From Hyaloraphidium curvatum (lineage: Eukaryota > Monoblepharomycota > Hyaloraphidiomycetes > Hyaloraphidiales > Hyaloraphidiaceae): 64,000 bases of DNA. Below are positions 10,208-19,455 of the stretch, in pieces; the stretch's first letter is position 1; every line of letters begins with the position of its first letter. Position numbers and translations under genes: made by a program. The notes below the pieces were generated by a model, which saw only the letters and a program-made list of their open reading frames with translations, had not been told where the DNA came from and searched no databases. Where the stretch lies: assembly GCA_025558095.1 (NCBI GenBank), contig JAIVFI010000027.1, forward strand, positions 186,001-250,000. The letters run 5' to 3'.

Positions 10208-11553
10208 TCAATCGTCCTTGGCGTCCACCATCGGCCCCCACTCCAGCACCCGCACCTCGTCCCCCACATGCACCAACCCTCCCCGCTTCTTCGCAAAAGC
10301 GTACACTCCGAAGCACGCCTTGGCCGGGCCAAGCGTCCATATTCCCCGGCGGTGCTTCTGCAGGGTGAGTAGGGGCTGCCGAGTCTGCGAAACGTCCGTC
10401 AGAACTAACTCGCAGGAACAACGCACGAAACTCACCGCCACGCCGCGATCGGGATCCGCCAGGGGCACGGTGCACCGCGTGCAGTTCATCGTGCCCAAGA
10501 ACTCTTCCCCTCCCAGCGCCACCCTCTTGAAACCGTCCTCCTCGAACGCCTCGGCGGGGTCCTGCCCGTTGTCGACCACCACGTTGGCACGGAACCGCCG
10601 CCGGTCCGAGAGGTTGGCGGCCTCGAGAGACTGCCCTTTTTCCGCCGCGTCGGAGGAGAGCATGCGGCCGAGGGCCGCGAACGAGGCCGTGCTGAGGATC
10701 ATGAAGGGGAAGGCGTCCGAGTTGGCGGTCTGCGGCGCGTACGGGTCCGGGAAGGCGGAAGTGGTTTCGAAGGAGGCAGCGGGAGGAGTGTATCGGTCCA
10801 GCGTTGGGCGGACAAAGTCGGGATCCTGTCAGCGGAGGATCCGTGAGCAAAGACCAACGCAGCGCCTGGTTGGAAGTTACCTGAACCATCAGCCGCACTT
10901 CCTTCCCAAGGTACTGCGAGAACCACTTCGCGACCTCGTCGCCTTCGTCGAGTCCCTGCGACGCGGGCAATCAGGACCCTGCGCAACCGTCCGAAAAGCC
11001 AAGATCACGAACCTGGTTGTCGCCGATGAACATGAAGTAGGTTGCCGGCGCGTCGCCGTCCTTCTTTTCCCTGGGGAACCGCACCCTCGCCTCCTGCATC
11101 CCCGGCGCGCGGAGCACGAGGTGGCCGCCGTCCTGGTACCCTCCGACGCCAGGCTTGAGCACCGCATCGTCGAATTCGATCGCAGTTTCGACGAGGGCCA
11201 GCGCAGGCGACTCGCGGAGGGTATGAATCTCCCACGGTTTCTCGGCATTGCCCGTTGCCGTGACGAGGACCCAGTTGCGGTCGAGAGGGAACCCGCAGTC
11301 CGAGATTCTGGCCTCGGAGACATCGATGCCTTGAAAAAGGGTCAGAAACGAGACCGAATCGTTCGCACTGTGCCCAACCTTTGCAGGATTTGACTGGGAA
11401 AATGGTGATGCTGCCAACGCGCCGCGGGATGTCTCGGCGGCGGCGGCGGCTCCCACCGCCGCCCGGCAGAGAGCGGTAAACAAAGTACGCTGCAGCAAGG
11501 CCGGCAGCAACCGCCGCGGCCTTGGCCAGCAGCTGTGCGCGTCCGTCGGCCAT
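10208..11553 (-). CDS. Membrane-anchored MOSC protein (mARC-like)
   Basis: Five exons (11553-11379, 11329-11013, 10955-10881, 10825-10436, 10384-10208) encode 377 aa; all introns are GT-AG, 49-57 nt, in phase. Residues 9-28 form one membrane helix. The MOSC beta-barrel N-terminal domain reads SITIFPVKSCKG then LDRNWVLV and ESPALALVE. The molybdenum-cofactor cysteine motif is NCTRCTVPLADPDRG, matching the RC..TTVDPDTG pattern of mitochondrial amidoxime-reducing components. These enzymes reduce N-hydroxylated compounds and nitrite using electrons from cytochrome b5 and its reductase at the outer mitochondrial membrane. The fourth intron (10435-10385, gtgagt to cgcag, 51 nt) is a stop-free multiple of three and would otherwise add 17 spurious residues. 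Orientation and localisation are inferred from the family. Confidence 0.88.
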
Positions 11554-11695
11554 GTTTGGGAGACAGTCCGTGGTCGACTCGTCGATCAGCTCGCGGCTGC
11601 GAACACTCTATTCGTCTATCGTTTATCGGTCTATCGGTATCGATGGGGATCGAGTCCAAAGCAAACGCGCGGCATTGATGGTATCGAAAACGGAA

Positions 11696-12940
11696 TCAGG
11701 GGCGCATGGCGTTCTCCACGTCGCGCACGACGTTGGGATCCGCAAAATCCACCGAGAACCTCCCCTGGTAGCCCTTCCTGGCCCTCTGCACGGCATCCAG
11801 GTACGCCTGCGAGTAGAAATAGCCCTTGCCCCTCGACGATGTCGGGAAGGCCTGCTCCTGCACCGGAAGCCAGGCCACGCGGCGGCCGTCAAGGCGGACA
11901 TGGCCGAGCTGCCACGCCCAGGCAACGGCCGCGAATCCGTACTTCGCGATCAGGGGCGCAAGGTCGCGTTCAGAAGCTTCGAGGTAGCCCTGTGCGAGAC
12001 CGACATCAGAGTGCGAAGGCCAGGCGGCCAAACAACCGCCCACCTGCATCGAAGGCGACAAGTACGAGAATCCACGGTTATGGTACAGGACGGCGTGGTG
12101 CCAGCAGTCGGGCGCGTTTGCGAGCATGTCCCTCCCTCCCCATGCGGTCAGCGCCGTGAGCGCGTTGCCAAACTGCCGCGCGATCCCCAAGCCCGGGTGC
12201 GTCTGGCCGGGCAGGCGGGGGCGGGCGGAGGAGAAGGTCCTCCTGGGGTCGCGGAGCTCGAGCCATTCGATCATGAAGACGGCAGCCGGCGTCTTGAACG
12301 CCGTGCAGATGTGCTCGATGTCCTTGTCGATTGTTTCGGGCGGCAGGTCCCATAGCGGAGCCAAGTTGCCCTGCGGCGGGGCTGCTCCGTCGCGGATGCG
12401 CAACAACTCCTGGAAACCCTTCCAGTCATGCACGCTCTTGTCCTGCAGCCGGACGCAGAGGTCCGCCAGAAAGTCGGTCGTGGGCGCCGAGGCCTCCCGG
12501 ACCGTCAGACGGTGCACGAATCCGTCCGTGGGGTGAAAATCGCACGTGAGGTCCTCCAGGTCGATGCCATGCCGAGACAGCGGAGCCGCGAACCCGAAAT
12601 CCGCGGCAATCTTCTTCAAAAAGTCCGCCGAATACGCTCTGAGGAACTTTGACGGCCTTTCCTCGCCCGACTGCAGCGCAAGCTCAATCTCCGCAAGCAG
12701 GTCCTTATCGGCCACAACAGTCCTCGAAGCGCCGGTGATTTCGCGCCGCGCCCGGGCCTGCATGTACGGCGGGAGCTCTTGGTGGCTCCGCAGCGCGCCG
12801 TCGAGCCGTTTGAGCCCGTCGCTGAGCGCTTGAGCGATCCGCGCGATTGTCCCTGGAGCGGAGTCGCGGGCAGGGTCCTCGGCGCACAACCCGTCCAGGG
12901 CACGTCGCGGGTCGGGCGGCGGGGTGCCGGGAGTCTCCAT
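11696..12940 (-). CDS. Unrecognised 414-aa single-exon protein
   Basis: An intronless, evenly coding frame of 414 aa, unlike most neighbours. It has no signal peptide or membrane helix. The C-terminal half contains distinctive segments: IEWLELRDPRRTFSSARPRL, then PGQTHPGLGIARQFG, CWHHAVLYHNRGF and EQAFPTSSRGKGYF. I recall this RLPGQ.HPGLG..R plus H.A.....RF arrangement from uncharacterised bacterial proteins, but cannot name a family or reaction. The conserved His and Asp/Glu residues could bind a metal; that is speculation. Its start is 149 bp from the divergent RibD-like gene, another intronless bacterial-type gene, so the two may share a promoter region. Confidence 0.6.
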   Translation of the reverse strand: METPGTPPPDPRRALDGLCAEDPARDSAPGTIARIAQALSDGLKRLDGALRSHQELPPYMQARARREITGASRTVVADKDLLAEIELALQSGEERPSKFLRAYSADFLKKIAADFGFAAPLSRHGIDLEDLTCDFHPTDGFVHRLTVREASAPTTDFLADLCVRLQDKSVHDWKGFQELLRIRDGAAPPQGNLAPLWDLPPETIDKDIEHICTAFKTPAAVFMIEWLELRDPRRTFSSARPRLPGQTHPGLGIARQFGNALTALTAWGGRDMLANAPDCWHHAVLYHNRGFSYLSPSMQVGGCLAAWPSHSDVGLAQGYLEASERDLAPLIAKYGFAAVAWAWQLGHVRLDGRRVAWLPVQEQAFPTSSRGKGYFYSQAYLDAVQRARKGYQGRFSVDFADPNVVRDVENAMRP

Positions 12941-13089
12941 GGCACGGCACGGGTGCTCAACGGGCCGCTACCAGGGGGCTTAGCGAGGGGAACGGTGCTT
13001 CGGGATGGGCGCGTTCGCCCGCGGACGATTTCACGTGCGGGCCAACCCACATATCTCCGTGGGGGTCTCGCGTCGCGATCGGAGCCACG

Positions 13090-13668
13090 ATGAGCGAATC
13101 CCGCGTCATCGTCCACATGGCCGCCAGCCTGGACGGCTTCATCTCGCGGCGGGACGGCAGTGTCGACTGGATGGAGATTGTCGACGAGTTCGCCGGAGGG
13201 GAGACTCTGACAGCCGCGGCGGCCGCCGCGTTCGTCAAGACGATAGACTGCTACGTCATGGGCTCCCGCACCTACGAGACTGCACTAGACTTCGAGGCCA
13301 AAGGCCTTGGATGGGCGTACGGGGAGACACCGACTCTGGTCCTCACCAACCGGACGTTGCCGAGAACGCGCGACAGCGTCGAGTTCTACAGCGGGTCGCT
13401 TAACCGGCTGCTCGCAGAGCGGCTGAAGCCGCGCTACCGCACCATCTGGGTCGCGGGCGGCGGTGCCGTGGCCGGCAACTTCGTGCGCCACGGACTGGCC
13501 GACGAACTCCAGTACTCGGTTCTGCCCATAGTCATCGGCGACGGCATCCGCTTCTTCGAAGGCCTGGATCGCGACGTCGCGCTCCACCTACTCGAAGTGA
13601 AGGCCTACACGAGCGGCACGGTCGCCCTTCGCTACGACATCCGCCGCACCGCTGCGACGCCGGCTTAG
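13090..13668 (+). CDS. RibD C-terminal/DHFR-like reductase family protein
   Basis: A 192-aa protein with the dihydrofolate-reductase-like fold of the RibD C-terminal family (YwjB/YyaP type). The opening is typical: VIVHMAASLDGFISRRDGSVDW. It is followed by CYVMGSRTYETAL, TLVLTNRTLP, the glycine-rich nucleotide site IWVAGGGAVAGNFVRHGLAD and ELQYSVLPIVIGDGIRFFEG. Family members are NADPH-dependent reductases of mostly unknown substrate; genuine RibD acts in riboflavin synthesis, but this lacks the deaminase half, so that role is unlikely. Intronless. The start at 13090 is the first ATG that keeps the canonical N-terminal strand. The stop lies 52 bp from the stop of the convergent GNAT gene. Confidence 0.88.
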   Translation: MSESRVIVHMAASLDGFISRRDGSVDWMEIVDEFAGGETLTAAAAAAFVKTIDCYVMGSRTYETALDFEAKGLGWAYGETPTLVLTNRTLPRTRDSVEFYSGSLNRLLAERLKPRYRTIWVAGGGAVAGNFVRHGLADELQYSVLPIVIGDGIRFFEGLDRDVALHLLEVKAYTSGTVALRYDIRRTAATPA

Positions 13669-13720
13669 GCGCGGGGCTCTATCGGCCGGTGGTATACCTC
13701 CGAGATCCAAGTTCTCCTCC

Positions 13721-14515
13721 TCAGCCCGGCCGCAGATTGAGCATGTGCTCGTCGTACGTTACCACGGCCTCGAATCCCAGCCGTCGGTACACCGCGATCG
13801 CCGCTGTATTGTCCACGCTGACGTTGAGCCCCACGTAGCAGACCTTTTCCAGGAGCGATCGGCACAGCGCCGCGACGGCCGCGGTGGCGAGACCCTTGCC
13901 GCGCGCCTCGGGCCGCGTCGCGATGTTGCCCAGGGCTGCCACACCGTACTCGGGCGAGTAAACGTGGATGCCCGCAACGCTTGCCAGGGTACCGCCGCGG
14001 CGAACGCCAAAGTACTCGCCCGTGTCGAGCATCCGCGCGTCGAACCAGTTGCCGTCGTAGGCAGCCGAGTAGAGCTCCTCCAGCTCCTTGCAATCGTCCG
14101 GCCCGAGGCGCACCGCATCGGAAATGTCTACGCGGTCGAGCTGCGAGGGATCCGCAAGACGCATCTTGACATAGGCTCCGTGCGGCTCCTCCGCATAGTC
14201 GGCGAGGGCGTCCAGCACGCCGGGGCTCAGATGCGCGTACATTCTTCGCGGCAACAGATGCAACACGTCCTTCAGCAGCAGCTTCATTCTCTCAGGGTCC
14301 TTCGACAGGGCCAGGAGAACGGGGAGCGCGGTATTCGACGCTCCGGCGTACAGCAACGCGACTTCTAGCAGCTCCTCGCCCTCTTCGAGCCCAAACCACA
14401 CCGTGTACGACCAGAAAAAGTCGTCCAAATCGCCAATCTGGTAGTCATAGAGCACCGGGTCGCGCCGGAGGAAGGCCGCGAGCCTCTCACGGTCGTGGAC
14501 CACGACCGCGCGCAT
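13721..14515 (-). CDS. GNAT (FR47-like) N-acetyltransferase
   Basis: Encodes 264 aa from ATG 14515 (an ATG at 14575 would add 20 basic residues). The C-terminal 110 residues form a GNAT fold: the acetyl-CoA loop is visible in the segment IATRPEARGKGLATAAVAAL, followed by the beta5/alpha4 part VGLNVSVDNTAAIAVYRRLG and FEAVVTYDEHMLNL. The N-terminal half (ERLAAFLRRDPVLYDYQIGD) matches the extra domain of FR47-like fungal and bacterial proteins. Predicted to acetylate a small molecule or amine; the acceptor is unknown. Intronless. Convergent with the RibD-like gene. Confidence 0.85.
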   Translation of the reverse strand: MRAVVVHDRERLAAFLRRDPVLYDYQIGDLDDFFWSYTVWFGLEEGEELLEVALLYAGASNTALPVLLALSKDPERMKLLLKDVLHLLPRRMYAHLSPGVLDALADYAEEPHGAYVKMRLADPSQLDRVDISDAVRLGPDDCKELEELYSAAYDGNWFDARMLDTGEYFGVRRGGTLASVAGIHVYSPEYGVAALGNIATRPEARGKGLATAAVAALCRSLLEKVCYVGLNVSVDNTAAIAVYRRLGFEAVVTYDEHMLNLRPG

Positions 14516-14788
14516 CGCGCGTCGGCAGCGCGTCTGTTCCTTCCGTGGGCCCGCGAACTGTCTTGCGTTCGTCACAGTGCAGCAAGTCGTTCTTCATGTG
14601 TCGCTATGGACGTCTCCGGCCATGTGGGAGATTCGCCGCAGGAGCCGGCTCGTGAAAAGATTCGACGCAGAATACAACGGCTTCGCCACCGCGCTCAAGC
14701 TCCCAAAACACCACGTCCTTGAAAATCTTCTGTCCAAATCCATGCGGCAGCCTTCGAATCATCGAGTTCCCCATCCAGATTCGCGAAA

Positions 14789-15163
14789 TCACTGAACTCT
14801 CCAGAACTCCAGCTGCATGACAGCTCCAGGTCCCGGCTCGACATGGTGCTTCAGCTTTGGGGGTGTGACCGCAGCTTCTCCGGCCCGCACCGGTACAGAA
14901 ACGTCTCCGCCGCCATCAATGCCTTCGAATACAAAGTCCAAGCTGCCCTCCTGGCACACGAGCCTGCCCCACACGCCCGCCGCCGTTGAGTGGGAACGCT
15001 TGAAGCCTTGCGGCATCGACTCGCCGGTCCACACCGGCATGGTCTTGTAGCAGACGACACCGGGCGGTAGCGAGTAAGGAGGCGGGCCGCAGGTGCCCTG
15101 GTCGGCAGAGGTCGGAGTGGCTTCGGCGCGACCGGAACCCGTCGAGCCAGCGTCGCCTTGCAT
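14789..15163 (-). CDS. DUF1971 / YeaR-TehB-like cupin protein
   Basis: A 124-aa protein. Its core YKTMPVWTGESMPQGFKRSH.....GVWGRLVCQEGSLDFVFEG and PPKLKHHVEPG matches the small cupin-like DUF1971 domain found in bacterial YeaR and in the N-terminal part of some TehB tellurite-resistance proteins, where it is linked to nitrite, tellurite or oxidant stress. The H in KHHVEPG is the conserved cupin-type metal position. No signal peptide. Intronless. It is divergent from the iron-type alcohol dehydrogenase, with 174 bp between the starts. Biochemical role unproven even in bacteria. Confidence 0.75.
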   Translation of the reverse strand: MQGDAGSTGSGRAEATPTSADQGTCGPPPYSLPPGVVCYKTMPVWTGESMPQGFKRSHSTAAGVWGRLVCQEGSLDFVFEGIDGGGDVSVPVRAGEAAVTPPKLKHHVEPGPGAVMQLEFWRVQ

Positions 15164-15337
15164 GACGGCACGACGGAAGAAACGCGTCTGAATTCAGGCT
15201 GCGTGGAGCGCTGCACGCGTCCGCTGCATGAGCTAGTAGTAGCTGAGCGCTCTGCGAGTGTCGATACGCGGAGTGAGTGGACGCGTCGCGCCGCTTGCAA
15301 ACTCCGTTGCTGTGTCTCCCACTCCCCACTTGCAGCA

Positions 15338-16579
15338 ATGTCGATCCGCCCGGGCCGTACGGTGATCGCCAAGACCGAGGAGGTCGTCTACGGCCAGCCG
15401 GCCGCGTCGGCGGTGCCCGAGCTTGCGCGCCGGCGCGGCGCCAGGCGCGTGCTGGTCATGGCGTCGGGCACCCTCAATCGCACCACCGACGCCGTCAAAC
15501 GCGTCGTCGAGGCGCTGGGTGACATGTACGCCGCGACCTTCGATACGGTTCCCGCGCACACGCCCCGCTCGGCCGTCATTGCGGCCGCCGCGCTCGCCCG
15601 CGAGTTCGGCATTGACACCATCGTGACTGTCGGGGGAGGCTCAGTGACGGACGCGGCCAAGGCCGTCGCGCTCTGTCTCTCCAACGACGTGACCGACGTC
15701 GACGCGATGGACCCCCTCCTCGCCGGCCCGGTCAAGCCTCCTACCGTTCGCTCGATCGCCGTGCCCACCACGCTCTCCGCCGGCGAGTTTTCGGCCATCG
15801 CGGGCGTGACCAACGAGAAGAAGCGCGCCAAGGAGCTCTTCAACCACCCGCTCTGCGCCCCGGCCGCCGTGGTGCTCGACGCCGAGATCACCCTGCACAC
15901 GCCGCAGTGGCTGTTTATCAGCACCGGCATCCGCGCCGTCGATCACTGCGTCGAAGGATATTGCTCCTCCGCACCGTCGCCTTACGCCGACGGCCAAGCT
16001 CTGCACGCTTTGAAGCTGCTTTCTTCCGGCCTGCTGAAGGTCACCCAGAACCCGCAGGACCTGGACGCGCGGCTCCAGTGCCTGATCGGATGCTGGCTGT
16101 CCATGACTGGCGTCGCGACGGGGGTGCCCATGGGTTGCAGCCACGGCATTGGTGCGTGTCCTGCGAGATCGATCTGTCGCAGTTGTGCTGATCGTGAGCT
16201 GCCACTGACAGGATACGTCCTCGGAGGCGCGTTCGACGTCCCGCATGGGCACACCTCCTGCGTCATGCTCCCCGCCGTCATGAAGTGGAACAAGCCCGCC
16301 AACGCCGCCCGCCAGGCCGACATCGTCGCCGCTCTCGGCGGCAAGCCGGGCGACGACGCCGGGGACCTGCTGCACAAGCTGATCGCCGCGCTGGGGATGC
16401 CGAGGAGCCTCAAGGCCGTCGGCGTGGGGAAGGACAAGTTCGCGTTCGTGGCGATGCGGGCGATGAAGACCAACTGGGTGCCCAGGAACCCGAGGAAGGT
16501 GGAGTCGCAGGCGCAGGTGCTGGAGATTCTCGAGATGGTTGCGGATGATGATGCTTGGCCGCCGGCGGCGAAGATCTAG
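15338..16579 (+). CDS. Iron-containing alcohol dehydrogenase, maleylacetate-reductase type
   Basis: Exons 15338-16151 and 16212-16579 give 393 aa. The intron (gtgcgt at 16152 to ctgacag at 16211) is 60 nt and stop-free. Removing it restores the metal-binding stretch HGIGYVLGGAFDVPHGHTSCV, which is the decisive evidence. The dinucleotide-binding part holds VTVGGGSVTDAAKA and VPTTLSAGEFSA; the other metal ligand region is IRAVDHCVEGY. Type III (Fe-dependent) dehydrogenases with this profile include maleylacetate reductase, which converts maleylacetate to 3-oxoadipate in fungal aromatic degradation. The substrate is inferred, not shown. The start ATG at 15338 follows a pyrimidine-rich leader. 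Confidence 0.85.
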   Translation: MSIRPGRTVIAKTEEVVYGQPAASAVPELARRRGARRVLVMASGTLNRTTDAVKRVVEALGDMYAATFDTVPAHTPRSAVIAAAALAREFGIDTIVTVGGGSVTDAAKAVALCLSNDVTDVDAMDPLLAGPVKPPTVRSIAVPTTLSAGEFSAIAGVTNEKKRAKELFNHPLCAPAAVVLDAEITLHTPQWLFISTGIRAVDHCVEGYCSSAPSPYADGQALHALKLLSSGLLKVTQNPQDLDARLQCLIGCWLSMTGVATGVPMGCSHGIGACPARSICRSCADRELPLTGYVLGGAFDVPHGHTSCVMLPAVMKWNKPANAARQADIVAALGGKPGDDAGDLLHKLIAALGMPRSLKAVGVGKDKFAFVAMRAMKTNWVPRNPRKVESQAQVLEILEMVADDDAWPPAAKI

Positions 16580-16656
16580 GTGAAGGCACGTTTGCATCTG
16601 CGTTTCAAGTTTGAATCCGCGGCGTGACCGCTCAAATCTTCGCACATCACGCAACA

Positions 16657-17346
16657 ATGCGGACGCGTTTCCGTCGTCTGCTGCTTTGCGTCCTGCTTTT
16701 CATTCCTCTCTCTCTTACGACGCGGGCCCATGTACCGGAAGAGCAACATCCGGTTGCCGGAGACGACGCGTCCCACTTCCTCACCCTCTGGCTTCGGCCT
16801 GCGTCCCCAGACCTCGACGAGTTCCTGTACCGGATCATTGCCAGCGAATGTCGATCGCTGGTGGGCGCGTCGGCGCCCTTCACTCCCCACGTGACGCTCT
16901 TCTCACTCTCGGACGAGGCATTTCGGGACACGCCCGTCGACGACGCGATTGAGACGCTCCGGAAAGCCATTCACGCGTGGCGCGCCCGCATTGGCCGCAC
17001 GGACCCCGGACCATTGGAAATCGTCTCCCTCGGCCCACGTGCCGGCCCCACGGACGACTTTTGGGAATGCGTGATGCTGCTCTTCACGCAATCTCCGGAC
17101 CTCGACGAGCTCCGCGCGGCGGTGCAGGAGTCCTTCGGCGCGGCACGCACACCATTTCAGCCACATTTATCGCTCGTGTATGGGGACTTCACTGCGGAAA
17201 AGCGGGACGCGATCGCGGCTGAGTTGGGTCGGACGGTCGGGAACGATCTTTCGGGGCCCGTGGCCTTCGACAGAGTGGAGCTCTGGCGATGCGGGATTGA
17301 GAAGAGGACTGAGGATTGGATCAAGCTAGGCGAGGTGTTGCTATAG
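16657..17346 (+). CDS. 2',3'-cyclic phosphodiesterase-like 2H phosphoesterase, secretory
   Basis: Encodes 229 aa. The two H-x-[ST] motifs of the 2H superfamily are present: PHVTLF near residue 70 and PHLSLVYGDF near residue 180. The spacing and the SHFLTLWLRP start match the plant/yeast CPDase family (yeast Cpd1), which opens ADP-ribose 1'',2''-cyclic phosphate after tRNA splicing. Unlike yeast Cpd1, this protein begins with a basic residue cluster and a hydrophobic stretch (LLLCVLLFIPLSLTT), which looks like a signal peptide or anchor, so it may act in the secretory pathway. The ATG at 16657 is used because it directly precedes this segment. Single exon; 98 bp upstream of the next gene. Confidence 0.8.
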   Translation: MRTRFRRLLLCVLLFIPLSLTTRAHVPEEQHPVAGDDASHFLTLWLRPASPDLDEFLYRIIASECRSLVGASAPFTPHVTLFSLSDEAFRDTPVDDAIETLRKAIHAWRARIGRTDPGPLEIVSLGPRAGPTDDFWECVMLLFTQSPDLDELRAAVQESFGAARTPFQPHLSLVYGDFTAEKRDAIAAELGRTVGNDLSGPVAFDRVELWRCGIEKRTEDWIKLGEVLL

Positions 17347-17444
17347 ACCTTCTTGCCTCCTCCTTTCTTGTCGCAAGCAACGCCACCGCGAGGTCCCTTG
17401 CCCTTTGCCCGCCTGCGCCTGCCCACCCCCCCACGCCGAACGCG

Positions 17445-18444
17445 ATGTCGCTCACCAACGAGCCCTTCAACATCTTCGCCCCCATCGGCGAGGTCCGGCA
17501 GACGGTCGTTCTGCCCATCCCGATGCCACCTGCCCCTGCGGCGCGGCCCCCGCCGAAGCTGGATCCCGAAGTCATCCGGCGGTACCGGGAGGACGGGGTG
17601 GCCGTCCTTCGAGGTGCGATCGACAAACCTTGGATAGACTTTCTTCGGGCTATCGTGGAGAACGCCATGGCGACGAGCCAGGACGGTGGGAGACACCGGC
17701 ACGCAATGCCATTTTGGCTCACCACGGCGAACAGCGAACCTCGGGGCGAACTACACAAAGGAAGGCGGGCCTGGCAAGTTCTATCACGAAATCGATGTTT
17801 GGCGCCGCCTGGCTCCGGCCATGGAGTGGATTCGCGGCGGACCGATGGGCGAGCTGGCTGCCAAGCTCATGGGGAGCAAGTACTCGTGCTTCCTCTACGA
17901 CCAGCTCTTCGTGAAGGAACCCAAGACGGAAGACGAAACGCCCTGGCACCAGGACCGCCCGTACTGGGCAGTCACCGGCGACATGGTGATCTCGTTCTGG
18001 ATTCCCCTGGATCCCGTCGACGCCAAGACTTGCGTCCAATACGTCCGCGGCTCGCACCGCTGGCAGGAGCACAACCCCCGCACCTTCCGCCCCGGGAACG
18101 CCCCGTACCGTGCCGGACTCCCTCTCCTCCCGGACCTGGACTCGCCCGAGGAGCAGAAGAAGCACGAGTTTCTGTCTTGGGACATGGAGCCCGGCGACGT
18201 GATCGTGTTCAACGCGATGACCGTTCACGGCAGCAAGGGCAACCTCAGGTCCGACACCAGGAGGCGCGCGTGGGCGTTCAGGTTCGTGGGCGAGGACCAC
18301 GGATTCTGCGATCAGCCTGGCCGGCAGTGGGGCTGGCCGGTGACGGACATGTGGAAGGAGGGCTACAAGGCCGGCAGCAAGATTGTCGGGCACCGAGATC
18401 ATCCTGTGGTCTACGAGGAGAAGGAAGGCGGGGCCAAGCTGTAG
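17445..18444 (+). CDS. Phytanoyl-CoA dioxygenase (PhyH) family protein
   Basis: Exons 17445-17685 and 17735-18444 (49-nt intron, gtggga to gaacag) encode 316 aa. The Fe(II)/2-oxoglutarate facial triad is visible: H and D in PWHQDRPYW and the distal H in MTVHGSKGN, with R in the following DTRRRAW strand as a likely 2-oxoglutarate contact. Other family features are YSCFLYDQLFVKEP, ISFWIPLDPVD and YVRGSHRW. Such enzymes hydroxylate lipids, amino acids or natural products; similar fungal proteins are annotated simply as PhyH domain. No peroxisomal targeting tripeptide is seen (ends GAKL). Confidence 0.88.
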
Positions 18445-18577
18445 TCGAGTGCGCGGCTGGCTCGTTGTTGGTACAAGTAGCGTGTGTGAATGTCGTTCAA
18501 TCAAATGTGATCTTTGCTATGTACAGGCTCGCTTTCAAGTTTATCCAATTGCCAAGAACGCAGAGCTACCAGCTTGC

Positions 18578-19455
18578 TCAGCACCCTGGCGTCGGAACGG
18601 GCACATCCGGGTTCAGGAGCTTCCAGCCCCTGGAGCACCAGTGGTTGGGGTCGGAGTAGCCGGAAGTCTTCCAAATCCGGTAGTGGAGAGCCCCGCACTC
18701 AAAGTAGGGGGATTTGTCGGTCCCGCTCGCGGCCAGCTTCTCGCAGCAGGATTTCGGGACCCAGATGCAGTCCCAAGAGTTGGTGGCCATGCAGCCGATC
18801 TGCCCGTATTGCGTGCGCTTCACTGGAGTCCAAGCGTCCTTGCCGCTCTCGTCCTGCAGGCAACCCCACGACGAGCCGGGATAGCTGGGGCCGTCTTTGG
18901 GCGCAACGCAAGTAGCGTAAGGGCGCGTGTCGACCGGCAGACGAGGGTAGCTGACGTGATCCGAAGGGCAATTCGGGTTCGGCAGGGGAATGCCACCTCC
19001 GTCCAAGTTGCCGGTGCACGTGGTCGGCGCCGGGTAGCCCAGAATGTAGACATCGTGAACGGTCTTGCACCACCCATCTGTGGGGTCATAGGGGCACGCG
19101 ATGGTCCCGGTAGGCTCGACCGTGCGCGGCCGAGGCCTGGTGCAGGCGTCGTCCAAGAAGAATGTGCATTGCCCCTTCGATCCGGCGCAGCCCAGCTGGT
19201 AGAACTGGAAAGTGCCGAAGAAGAACGCCGCGTCAGAGCACGAGTACATGCACTTCTTTTCGTTCTGTAGGCCTGGACGTCACGGAGTTCACCTGGACAG
19301 CGTCGCGACTCGCTCACCGGATACGAGGTTCGGCGGTGCCGCGAGAAAGAGCCCAACGATGCGCCGTGGGGGCTCGCTGGAGTGTCTACCAGAGGCATAG
19401 CAAAGGTTTCGGTCGCCGCCAGGCAAAGGGCGACGAGGGTGGCGAGAGATGCTCT
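18578..19455 (-). CDS. Secreted cysteine-rich protein
   Basis: Exon 1 (19455-19318) encodes a signal peptide, MRASLATLVALCLAATETFA. A 53-nt intron (19317-19265, gtgagc to ctacag) joins exon 2 (19264-18578), giving 274 aa. Mature protein contains about 20 cysteines in paired patterns (KKCMYSCSD, CPYDPTDGWC, WGCLQDESG, IGCMATNSWDCIWVPKSCC) and many aromatic residues, which suggests a disulfide-stabilised extracellular or cell-wall protein. I do not recognise a family. It is not obviously a toxin or effector; no such function should be assumed. Convergent with the PhyH gene. Confidence 0.7.

Noticed and set aside
9489-11393. 634-codon plus-strand frame
   Set aside because: Only its first part is the MYND gene. 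Beyond about 10100 it is antisense to the five-exon MOSC gene, whose splices and motifs are convincing.
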